From assembly GCA_003156235.1 (NCBI GenBank), contig PMGP01000213.1, positions 9,180 through 15,737 on the forward strand: a stretch of DNA of 6,558 nt. The letters run 5' to 3'. This DNA is from Acidobacteriaceae bacterium. Lineage in GTDB: Bacteria > Acidobacteriota > Terriglobia > Terriglobales > Acidobacteriaceae. The position numbers were made by a program, and so were the translations under genes. Under the pieces are notes generated by a model. It searched no databases, was not told the origin of the DNA, and worked only from the letters and a program-made list of their open reading frames with translations. Position 1 is the first letter of the stretch; every line of letters starts with the position of its first letter. Below, one piece after another: positions 1 through 5,554 of the stretch.

Positions 1-857
1 GCCGACATGGGCGGCATCGCTTCCAGTTTTTTCAGTTCCTGAATCGCCTTGTCGCGAACGTCCTTCGGCATACCCGCGGATTCGACCTTCTTTTTCAGTT
101 CATCAAATTCGCTCTTTTCGCCGCGTCCCAGCTCCTTCTGAATCGCCTTGATCTTCTCGTTGAGGTAGTACTCTTTCTGCGCGCGCTCCATCTGCCGCTT
201 CACCCGCGACTGGATGTTGCGGTCGAGATCGAGTTTTTCGATCTCGATGTCCAGCACGTCGGCGATGCGCGCCAAACGCATTGCGGGATCGAAGATGGCC
301 AGCAGGTCCTGCTTCTCTTCGACGCCAAGTTGCAGGTTGGCGGCAATGGTGTCGCTCAGCTTGGCCGGTTCATCCATGCGCACCGTGGCGATGATGGTCT
401 CGTAATTGAGCGACTGCTGAAGCTTGACGTACTGCTCGAAGAGGCCGGTGACGCGTGTCATGAGCTGCTCGGCGGCCGGGGTCATTTCAAACTGACTTTT
501 GCCTAAGCGCACCGTAGCCACAAAGAAGCCGTCGCGATCGTTGACCTCGATGGACTTGGCTCGCTCCACGCCCTCGACTAAAACTTTAATATTCCCGTCG
601 GGCATCTTGACGCTCTGCACGATGCTGCAGATGGAGCCGACCTGGTAAATCTCCTTGGCCTGTGGCTCGTCGACCGAAGCATCATGCTGGGTGGCAAGAA
701 AGATTTGGCGGTCGCCGGTGAGCGCCTCCTCCAGGGCGCGCACGCTGGACTCGCGGCCCACCACGAAGGGCATCATCATGTGAGGAAAGATCACCATGTC
801 CCGGAGGGGCATCATGGGCAGCTTGCGCGTTTCGGTTTTTTCGCGGGATGCGGTCAT
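1..857 (-). CDS. lon: Lon ATP-dependent protease, N-terminal part (gene runs off the left edge)
   Basis: Reading the minus strand from the ATG at 857 gives 285 uninterrupted codons to the window edge. Seen: an N-terminal LAN substrate-recognition domain opening with LPMMPLRDMVIFPHMMMPF (residues 13-31) and VGRESSVRALEEAL, then LPDG-type and LVEGVERAK strands, then the start of the helical linker with the family hallmark QMERAQKEYYLNEKIKAIQK (about residues 226-245). This lines up nearly residue by residue with the start of E. coli Lon as I remember it, which is about 780 residues. The AAA+ Walker motifs and the Ser-Lys catalytic dyad would lie beyond base 1 and cannot be checked. Family role: cytoplasmic hexameric protease that unfolds and degrades damaged and regulatory proteins. 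The start is supported by AAGG at 868-865, 7 nt upstream. It follows the transporter genes on the same strand after 114 nt and is probably an independent housekeeping gene. Confidence 0.97.
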   Translation of the reverse strand, partial: MTASREKTETRKLPMMPLRDMVIFPHMMMPFVVGRESSVRALEEALTGDRQIFLATQHDASVDEPQAKEIYQVGSICSIVQSVKMPDGNIKVLVEGVERAKSIEVNDRDGFFVATVRLGKSQFEMTPAAEQLMTRVTGLFEQYVKLQQSLNYETIIATVRMDEPAKLSDTIAANLQLGVEEKQDLLAIFDPAMRLARIADVLDIEIEKLDLDRNIQSRVKRQMERAQKEYYLNEKIKAIQKELGRGEKSEFDELKKKVESAGMPKDVRDKAIQELKKLEAMPPMS

Positions 858-971
858 TGGGATACCTTGAGAATTAGACGCGCTACGGCAGCTTCCGACT
901 CCCGGCCGGCTAAGCGAGTCCTGTTGGAATTGTACAGCGGAATGCTGCGGCGAGTAGATGAGCGTCAGATT
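858..971 (-). promoter_or_regulatory. Spacer upstream of lon, with a weak -10-like hexamer
   Basis: This 114-nt gap separates the end of the importer genes from lon. Read on the minus strand it contains TACAAT (934 to 929), a fair -10 match about 71 nt upstream of the lon ATG. No convincing -35 lies 16-18 nt further up. No hairpin followed by a T-run is present after the binding-protein stop, so readthrough into lon is possible. The AAGG at 868-865 is the likely lon ribosome binding site. The promoter itself is only a suggestion. Confidence 0.3.
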
Positions 972-2072
972 CTATCTTGCATCTCCAACTGATGTTTTCA
1001 CGGCAGTAGCCAGCAGTTCGTCCAACTGCGCCTCGCTCAACTGCACATGATAGAAGGTCTCGTAAAATCGCCGCGTCTCCTGGAGCATATCGTAGTGAAA
1101 GATCTCCGGGTAAAAAAGATTTGCCAGCCACTTGATGCCGATGATGCGGTTGACCGAAGGCGGGCGGTCGAGCCAACTGAAGGGATACTGCGGCGCCTCG
1201 TAGACCTCGCGATTGCGGACTGCGGCAACAAGCTGCCATGTCGAATCCGTCCAAACCGATTTGTAGAACTCGCTCGCAGTAGAAGAGTGGTCGCGCACGG
1301 AGATAACCACCTCCGGGTTCCAGCGCAGCACCTGTTCCATCGAAACCGGAGAGCGTCCGTAACCTGTCTGCCCTTGAATCCCCGTCGCCACATCGACGCC
1401 GCCGGCAAAGTTCAAAGCCTCGACGTGCATGGAGCCGCCCGGCTCCGTCTCCAATCCCTTCGGCCCTTGGGCATAGTAATAACGCCTCCGTTTGTCTTGC
1501 GGGATGCCGGCTACTTTCTGCTTGATCTCATCCAGTGTGCGGCGACATTCTGCCGCCAACAGCTTCGCGCGAGGAGCGTTTCCGAATAACTCTCCGGCCT
1601 TCTCATAAGCCTCCGGCAAGTGTTCGAGCCGGCCGTCGAGAATGAAAACCGGAATATGCGTCTGGCTCTGAACTCGCTCGGCCTGGGCGGTGGCGAAAGC
1701 ATCGCCCATGGAGATCATCACGTCAGGGTGGGCTTGCATGATTTTTTCCAGATTGCCGGTATTGTCCTTGCCAAACCATCCTCCTAGAGTTGGCAGGTTT
1801 CTATAAGGTTCCGCCAAAAGCGCACGCTCACCCGCGTCGGGCGGATAGTTCCATCCCAGCAACAGCTCCGGATCCAGCGTGTAGATCAGGACCGTGCCCA
1901 TGGGGCTCATGGAGAGTACTTTATGAATGTGCGCGGGCATCTCGACCTGGCGGCCAGCCATGTCAGTCACGATGCGCGTTGCGGCTTTTTCGCCAGCGGT
2001 CTCTGCGGCACGGCAAAGGCTGCCGCCAATCAGCGTTGCGCACAGAATGAACAGCAGAGATTTTCTCGACAT
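972..2072 (-). CDS. Periplasmic binding protein of a FecCD/BtuC-class ABC importer (class III, BtuF/FhuD/MolA-like)
   Basis: 366 residues. Residues 1-22 form a Sec signal peptide: basic MSRK, hydrophobic LLFILCATLIGG, probable cleavage near CRA/A. Cys20 is preceded by Leu, not Gly/Ala/Ser, so this is not a good lipobox and the protein is probably soluble in the periplasm. The mature part begins TRIVTDMAGRQVEMP (32-46), the usual opening strand of the PF01497 fold. A first lobe contains LEKIMQAHPDVMIS (108-121). A long linker helix covers about 165-190. A second lobe contains GGSMHVEALNFAGGVDVA (212-229) and WNPEVVIS (251-258). It captures a metal chelate or oxyanion and delivers it to the permease. 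The cargo cannot be read from the sequence: the transferase-HD gene and xdhC remnant upstream favour molybdate/tungstate, as for Haemophilus MolA, while iron-siderophore or cobalamin remain possible. The start is supported by GAGGG (2083-2079), 6 nt upstream, overlapping the ATPase stop. Confidence 0.88.
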   Translation of the reverse strand: MSRKSLLFILCATLIGGSLCRAAETAGEKAATRIVTDMAGRQVEMPAHIHKVLSMSPMGTVLIYTLDPELLLGWNYPPDAGERALLAEPYRNLPTLGGWFGKDNTGNLEKIMQAHPDVMISMGDAFATAQAERVQSQTHIPVFILDGRLEHLPEAYEKAGELFGNAPRAKLLAAECRRTLDEIKQKVAGIPQDKRRRYYYAQGPKGLETEPGGSMHVEALNFAGGVDVATGIQGQTGYGRSPVSMEQVLRWNPEVVISVRDHSSTASEFYKSVWTDSTWQLVAAVRNREVYEAPQYPFSWLDRPPSVNRIIGIKWLANLFYPEIFHYDMLQETRRFYETFYHVQLSEAQLDELLATAVKTSVGDAR

Positions 2073-2078
2073 GCTTTT

Positions 2079-2084
2079 CCCTCA
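2079..2084 (-). promoter_or_regulatory. Ribosome binding site of the binding-protein gene overlapping the ATPase stop codon
   Basis: On the minus strand the ATPase stop TGA (2084-2082) is embedded in TGAGGG, whose GAGGG (2083-2079) sits 6 nt before the ATG at 2072. Termination of the ATPase therefore places ribosomes on the next start, consistent with one coupled transcript. Confidence 0.7.
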
Positions 2085-2870
2085 CAACTGATTTGGCACG
2101 ACCATCCTAATTCCGAGCTTGATTCCCGGCTGAACGCCGATTTCCACAACGCTTACCGGCACGCCATAAGCCTTCAGCAGCATAGGCTCGGTGAGTGCCT
2201 TCGCGGGTGTATCCAAAGTCAGGATGCGTCCCTCGCTCATCAGCACGGCGCGAGATGCGTACATGAACGCGTGGTCGGGCACATGCGTGGTCATGAGAAC
2301 GCCCAGGCCGGTTTTGGCCAGATCATTGATGGCGCGGAAGACTTTGATCTGGTTTCCCAGATCAAGGCTGGCCGCGGGTTCATCGAGAATGAGCCATTGC
2401 GCCTTCTGGGCCAGGGCGCGTGCAATCAGCACCAACTGGCGTTCGCCGCCGCTGATCTCGGTGTAGCGCGCGCAGGCCAAATGCAGAATGCCAAGATAGT
2501 CGAGCGCTTCGTCGGCGATGCGCAGGTCATCCTTGCCCGGAGATGCAAAAGGAGCCAGATGCGCGGCGCGGGCCATGAGCACAATCTCGCGAACCTCAAA
2601 GTCGAAGGGAGGAATATGCATCTGCGGCACATAGCCAAAGGAGCGCGCCAGCCGGCTCCGCGACCAATCGGCAATCGTCTCCTCGCCAAGGCGCACGCAA
2701 CCGAGTCGGGGCCGCAGCAGGCACAAAATCATTTTGAACAGCGTCGTCTTGCCGCAGCCGTTGGCGCCCAGCAGGCAAACCACTTCGCCGGGATGCAGCG
2801 TGAAGCTGACATCGTTCACCACGGTTCTGGAACCGTATCCGCCGGTCACGTGCTCCAGGGTCAGGTTCAT
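2082..2870 (-). CDS. ATP-binding subunit of the FecCD/BtuC-class ABC importer (FepC/BtuD-like)
   Basis: 262 residues, the normal length for this subunit. All ABC ATPase motifs are present and look intact: Walker A GANGCGKT (35-42), Q-loop Gln83 in YVPQ, signature SGGERQ (140-145), Walker B WLILDEP (159-165) with catalytic Glu164, D-loop SLD (168-170) and H-loop His196 in MTTH. A dimer of this protein hydrolyses ATP on the cytoplasmic face and drives transport through the permease. Its ATG overlaps the permease stop as ATGA (2870-2867), so translation is probably coupled. The last 25 residues or so, after LLKAYGVPVSVVEIG, form the small C-terminal extension common in metal-chelate importers. 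The ATPase does not reveal the cargo. No residue looks out of place. Confidence 0.95.
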   Translation of the reverse strand: MNLTLEHVTGGYGSRTVVNDVSFTLHPGEVVCLLGANGCGKTTLFKMILCLLRPRLGCVRLGEETIADWSRSRLARSFGYVPQMHIPPFDFEVREIVLMARAAHLAPFASPGKDDLRIADEALDYLGILHLACARYTEISGGERQLVLIARALAQKAQWLILDEPAASLDLGNQIKVFRAINDLAKTGLGVLMTTHVPDHAFMYASRAVLMSEGRILTLDTPAKALTEPMLLKAYGVPVSVVEIGVQPGIKLGIRMVVPNQL

Positions 2871-3913
2871 GATTTGTGCCTGCGCTCCCGCATGAGCAGG
2901 AAGAGAAAAAACGGCGCTCCGATCAACGCGGTCAGAATACCAACAGGAATCTCCAATGCTCCCGCGGTGCGCGCCACGTCATCCACCAACAGCAGAAAGC
3001 CGCCGCCCATGATAGCCGCCGCGGGCAATAAGAATTTGTGATTCGGGCCAACCACCATGCGCGCCAGATGCGGCACCACCAGTCCGATCCAGCCCACCAT
3101 GCCGCAAATGGAAACCGAAGCGGCGGTGATGAGAGTGGCGCAGACGATCACCGTGAAACGAATCACGCGTGTGTTCATTCCCAGGGTGCGCGCTTCCTGC
3201 TCTCCCATGCACAGCACGTTGAGCCGCCAGCGTAACAGAAGCAAGGGAATGCAGCCTGCGGCAGTGGGAATGCTCGCCATCCACACATCCCGAATGGTGA
3301 TGGAAGCAAAACTGCCCAGCAGCCAGAAGGTAATGGCCGGCAGCTTATTCAACGGATCGGCGATGTACTTGGTGAGGGAGATGAGAGCGGTGAACATGGA
3401 TCCGATGAGGATGCCGACCAACACCAGCATGAGCACGGGGTCTCCACGGCGGCAAAGTCCCGAGGCCAGCGCCCATGCCAGCAGCACGGCCACCAGCCCG
3501 CCCGCAAAGGAGAGAGCTTGAATGGCTACAAAGTCAAAGCCTAGCAGAATGCCGGCCGCCGCGCCCAACCCTGCGCCGGCCGATGCTCCCAGAATGTCAG
3601 GCGAGACCATGGGATTGTTGAATAGGCCCTGATAAGATGCGCCGGCCAGAGCAAGTCCGCTGCCCACCAGAATGCAGGCCAGAAGACGCGGAAGGCGAAT
3701 TTGCAGAAGCACGATCTCCGCCGTGCTGCCAGCCGAAGGCGTCCTCAGTAAACTCCACCAGTCGTGCAGCGAGATCGGATAGCTGCCGATGGCCGCCGAG
3801 CCAAGCGCCACCGCAACCAGCACCACCACCAGCACGGCCAGCGTTTTCCCGCTCTGCAGGCGATGCGGCTTGCAGTACTCCAGCGAATGATCCGGACTGG
3901 GCGCAGTCGCCAT
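2867..3913 (-). CDS. FecCD/BtuC-family ABC transporter permease
   Basis: 348 residues from the ATG at 3913, normal for this family, which has about ten membrane helices per subunit. Family landmarks: LPRLLACILVGSGLALAG (74-91), then YQGLFNNPMVSPDILGASAG (94-113); LPAITFWLLGSF (191-202); the cytoplasmic GEQEARTLGM loop (237-246) that docks on the ATPase; GWIGLVVPHLARMVVG (274-289); and the C-terminal EIPVGILTALIGAPFF (321-336). It forms the inner-membrane channel of the importer. Start choice: the frame stays open upstream to a TTG at 4030, but the extra 39 residues are Arg/Ala-rich, lack permease character and overlap the xdhC scar in another frame. I therefore prefer ATG 3913. That start has no good Shine-Dalgarno: the nearest AGGAG is about 24 nt upstream. 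It is 201 nt downstream of the transferase-HD stop. Confidence 0.92.
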   Translation of the reverse strand: MATAPSPDHSLEYCKPHRLQSGKTLAVLVVVLVAVALGSAAIGSYPISLHDWWSLLRTPSAGSTAEIVLLQIRLPRLLACILVGSGLALAGASYQGLFNNPMVSPDILGASAGAGLGAAAGILLGFDFVAIQALSFAGGLVAVLLAWALASGLCRRGDPVLMLVLVGILIGSMFTALISLTKYIADPLNKLPAITFWLLGSFASITIRDVWMASIPTAAGCIPLLLLRWRLNVLCMGEQEARTLGMNTRVIRFTVIVCATLITAASVSICGMVGWIGLVVPHLARMVVGPNHKFLLPAAAIMGGGFLLLVDDVARTAGALEIPVGILTALIGAPFFLFLLMRERRHKS

Positions 3914-3947
3914 GGACTTATAGCTTACCGCACACAGGCTCCTGATT

Positions 3948-4116
3948 TTATTGCAAAGGCTCGGCTTTCTCCTTGCGAATGCGATTGCGCGAGCGAGGCA
4001 GCGCGGCGGCGCATTTGCGGCGGATGGCAATCAGCTCGGCCACGATGGAGATGGCGATCTCCTCCGGCATGGCCGCGCGTGACGATGACAATACAGGAGG
4101 CGGCAACCGTATTCTC
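3948..4116 (-). pseudogene. Remnant of an XdhC/CoxI-family molybdenum-hydroxylase maturation gene
   Basis: Two pieces typical of the XdhC C-terminal Rossmann domain lie back to back in different frames. Frame 1 reads SCIVIVTRGH (4098 to 4069). Starting at 4070 in the next frame comes MPEEIAISIVAELIAIRRK (4070 to 4014), followed by a tail ending at TAA (3950-3948). In intact proteins, as I recall the family, these motifs flank a segment of roughly 70-90 residues containing an IGSKRK-type motif. Here they abut at the single point GGCCATGCC. The N-terminal half of XdhC is absent, because the transferase-HD gene occupies the bases immediately upstream and its stop TGA (4117-4115) touches frame 1. 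XdhC proteins bind molybdenum cofactor and help insert sulfurated cofactor into xanthine dehydrogenase-type enzymes. This copy cannot make a working product. An assembly error at the junction is the alternative. Confidence 0.72.
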
Positions 4117-5260
4117 ACGCAATGCTGATGATAGGCACTCCCAATTGAGTCTCAACGGCTTGTGCAACGGCTTGCGCAATGGCCATGCGGCTTTGAACGG
4201 CGTGAAGCGCAGGTGGGTTATCGCTGAACCGGGCGAGAGCAAGTTGAAAGCGCTGCTCAAGCGTTACCACGCTGTCCCCGCGAACCAGTTTGTCCGCGAG
4301 ATAGACGATCGCTCTTTCATCGAGCTGGCCGCCGCTGAAGTCCAGCTGCGTGTGCGCGCCAACCACCGTTGCGACCCGCGGAAAATCCATGGAACGCAGA
4401 ATTTCCGCGCCAACAGCGGCATGGTTTGGCTGGCCCTTGGCTAGATCGTGAAGCAGCGCCCCGGCCCTCACCAGTTCCACGTTTAGCGGCAAGCCGCTGC
4501 GCGCCAGCGCCAGAGCGATGCGCTCAGCCACCTCGGTTACCCTGCGCGAGTGGCGAACCTGAGACGGCGCAACAGATTGGATGGCGAGAATTGCTTCGCA
4601 CTCGGCGCGGGTGGGAATATCGCGGCAAGCGGCCCCGGCGCACAGTGCGTCATAGTCGGCGGGAGTGTCCATGTCCATGTGAATGCCATGGTCCGCTACA
4701 AGCAGGTTGATGGCTTCGTTTTCGTGCCGCGCAAGCAGGTCGGAGAGCGGACCCGTAGCGCCATCCTCAGCCGCCTCATTCAGAATCTTGCGCTCAATCA
4801 GCGATGGATGTCCGCGACGCCCCTCAAAAAACGGATACACAATGCCGTCTCGCCGCGTAATGAAGACCGACGCCATTCGACGAATCGTGTAGGGCCGCAC
4901 CAGCGGAATGTCCGCCGGCAACACGAAGACCGCCTCAACTCCGTCTGTCAGCGCGCGAATGCCCGCGGAGATGGAAGAGAACATCCCTTGCTTGAAATGC
5001 GGATTGAGAATGCATCGCGCGCCGGCGCGCTCGGCTAGAGGTTGCAACTCCTCCGCGCGGTGGCCAAGAACGGCAATCACCTCGCCGACCCCCGCATCGC
5101 GGAACAGGCGAATGCAATGCTCCAATGCCGTGCGGCCGTCGAGCGGAAGCAATGGCTTGAACTCCGCCATGCTCGACGAGTAGCCCGCGGCCAGAACGAT
5201 AGCCTCGATCCGGCTCTCGACGGCCTCAGCCGATACGGGTTGGTTTGATGAACTCATCAT
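4115..5260 (-). CDS. MobA/MocA-like nucleotidyltransferase fused to an HD domain (probable molybdenum cofactor cytidylyl/guanylyltransferase)
   Basis: 381 residues in two domains. Residues 18-205 are an NTP_transf_3 Rossmann domain: IVLAAG (21-26), FKPLLPLDG (34-42), NPHFKQGMFSSI (86-97), LPADIPLV (114-121) with metal-binding Asp117, GRRGHPSLI (147-155) and MDMDTPADYD (195-204). Residues 220-375 are an HD domain with His237, the HD pair His271-Asp272, His280, His303 and Asp323 in YLADK, so the metal site looks complete. MocA-type enzymes attach CMP (MobA: GMP) to molybdopterin cofactor in the cytoplasm; the HD domain's role in this fusion is not established to my knowledge. Odd: the nucleotide-binding loop reads AAGYSSSMAEFK, where the family normally has SSRMG, so the usual Arg is Ser30 and the Gly is Ala32. 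Start: tandem ATGs at 5260 and 5257, with GGAG about 4 and 7 nt upstream; the second may be the true start. First gene of the minus-strand cluster. Confidence 0.88.
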   Translation of the reverse strand: MMSSSNQPVSAEAVESRIEAIVLAAGYSSSMAEFKPLLPLDGRTALEHCIRLFRDAGVGEVIAVLGHRAEELQPLAERAGARCILNPHFKQGMFSSISAGIRALTDGVEAVFVLPADIPLVRPYTIRRMASVFITRRDGIVYPFFEGRRGHPSLIERKILNEAAEDGATGPLSDLLARHENEAINLLVADHGIHMDMDTPADYDALCAGAACRDIPTRAECEAILAIQSVAPSQVRHSRRVTEVAERIALALARSGLPLNVELVRAGALLHDLAKGQPNHAAVGAEILRSMDFPRVATVVGAHTQLDFSGGQLDERAIVYLADKLVRGDSVVTLEQRFQLALARFSDNPPALHAVQSRMAIAQAVAQAVETQLGVPIISIA

Positions 5261-5307
5261 GATTCTCCGCCAATATCTCCTTCAGTGTTTGCATGCTCTC
5301 CAACACG

Positions 5308-5342
5308 CAATCGGAACAATATGTACCACATTGTGCCGATTG
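5308..5342. promoter_or_regulatory. 35-bp near-perfect inverted repeat, candidate operator or 5' UTR hairpin
   Basis: Left arm CAATCGGAACAATATG (5308-5323) pairs with right arm CACATTGTGCCGATTG (5327-5342) at 14 of 16 positions around TAC. The two core half-sites (5308-5320 and 5330-5342) match at 12 of 13 positions and their centres are 22 bp apart, about two helical turns, which suits a dimeric regulator. Read as RNA from the minus strand, one mismatch becomes a G-U pair, giving 15 pairs in 16 and a GUA loop, ending 47 nt before the transferase-HD start. No T-run follows, so it is not an intrinsic terminator. The ATCG...CGAT ends loosely recall ModE-type molybdate operators, but the interior lacks the TATATA core, so I do not assign it. 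Confidence 0.6.
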
Positions 5343-5344
5343 TA
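5339..5344 (-). promoter_or_regulatory. Candidate -10 hexamer TACAAT for the minus-strand cluster
   Basis: On the minus strand TACAAT (5344 to 5339) matches the sigma-70 -10 consensus at five of six positions and overlaps the outer end of the dyad arm. The region 16-19 nt upstream is AT-rich but gives no good TTGACA match, so the call is weak. Overlap with the dyad would suit repression by steric block. Confidence 0.3.
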
Positions 5345-5348
5345 ATCC

Positions 5349-5370
5349 ATTGATTTGCAATTTATTGATT
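5349..5370 (+). repeat. Direct repeat ATTGATT, 15-bp period, in the AT-rich promoter region
   Basis: ATTGATT occurs at 5349-5355 and again at 5364-5370 (extending to ATTGATTG), separated by TGCAATTT. Words in ATTG also occur in the dyad next to it. This may be a regulator site or just AT-rich promoter composition. Confidence 0.35.
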
Positions 5371-5543
5371 GTGGATGCATACAGTCTTTGGATGTGAGCG
5401 CTATTACAACAAAAATGGGAATCGAAACCATTGCGGCAGGTAGGGCTTCTGCGAATTGGTTCCTTTTGCACAGTTTTCCTGCGGCCCCGTAGAACATGCT
5501 GATTTCGGAGCGGTGTGCCGTTGCGAGCTCCTGCCCTTCCACT

Positions 5544-5548
5544 GGAGG
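5544..5548 (+). promoter_or_regulatory. Shine-Dalgarno GGAGG fixing the radical SAM start
   Basis: A full GGAGG lies 6 nt before the ATG at 5555, where homology to the family begins at once (MNALLIYPEFP). This settles the start without an ORF upstream. Confidence 0.85.
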
Positions 5549-5554
5549 CGGTCG

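Larger units (their letters stand above)
5261..5554. other. Divergent intergenic region between the transferase-HD gene and the radical SAM gene
   Basis: 294 nt without a credible gene. The central part (about 5330-5400) is clearly more AT-rich than the surroundings and should contain the promoters for both directions. It holds the 35-bp dyad, a TACAAT hexamer for the minus direction and repeated ATTGATT words, listed separately. The 150 nt before the radical SAM start contain no recognisable riboswitch: I looked for the conserved cobalamin-riboswitch core and did not see it. No terminator-like hairpin with a T-run was found. Confidence 0.6.

Noticed and set aside
897..920. Inverted repeat GACTC...GAGTC with CCGGCCGG inside the loop, upstream of lon
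   Set aside because: Arms are only 5 bp with a 14-nt loop and no T-run. It is compatible with chance in GC-rich DNA.
2010..2072. Lipoprotein signal on the binding protein (Cys20)
   Set aside because: The residues before Cys20 are Gly-Ser-Leu, and a lipobox needs a small residue directly before the Cys. Ordinary Sec cleavage a few residues later fits better.
1923..3041. 372-codon open frame on the plus strand
   Set aside because: It lies entirely antisense to the binding-protein, ATPase and permease genes, whose motifs are unmistakable. Its product is rich in His, Gln and Arg with no domain character, so it is a codon-bias shadow.
3914..4030. 39-residue N-terminal extension of the permease from TTG 4030
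   Set aside because: The extension is Arg/Ala-rich without membrane character and overlaps the xdhC remnant in another frame. The family length is met from ATG 3913.
5226..5294. 22-codon frame starting MQTLKEILAENHDEFIK on the minus strand, overlapping the transferase-HD start
   Set aside because: It could be a leader peptide, but it has no clear ribosome binding site of its own, no run of regulatory codons, and over half of it overlaps the coding start. Not supportable from one sequence.
5400..5554. Possible cobalamin riboswitch upstream of the radical SAM gene
   Set aside because: I looked for the conserved B12-box core on both strands and did not find it. The leader has no obvious multi-stem structure.
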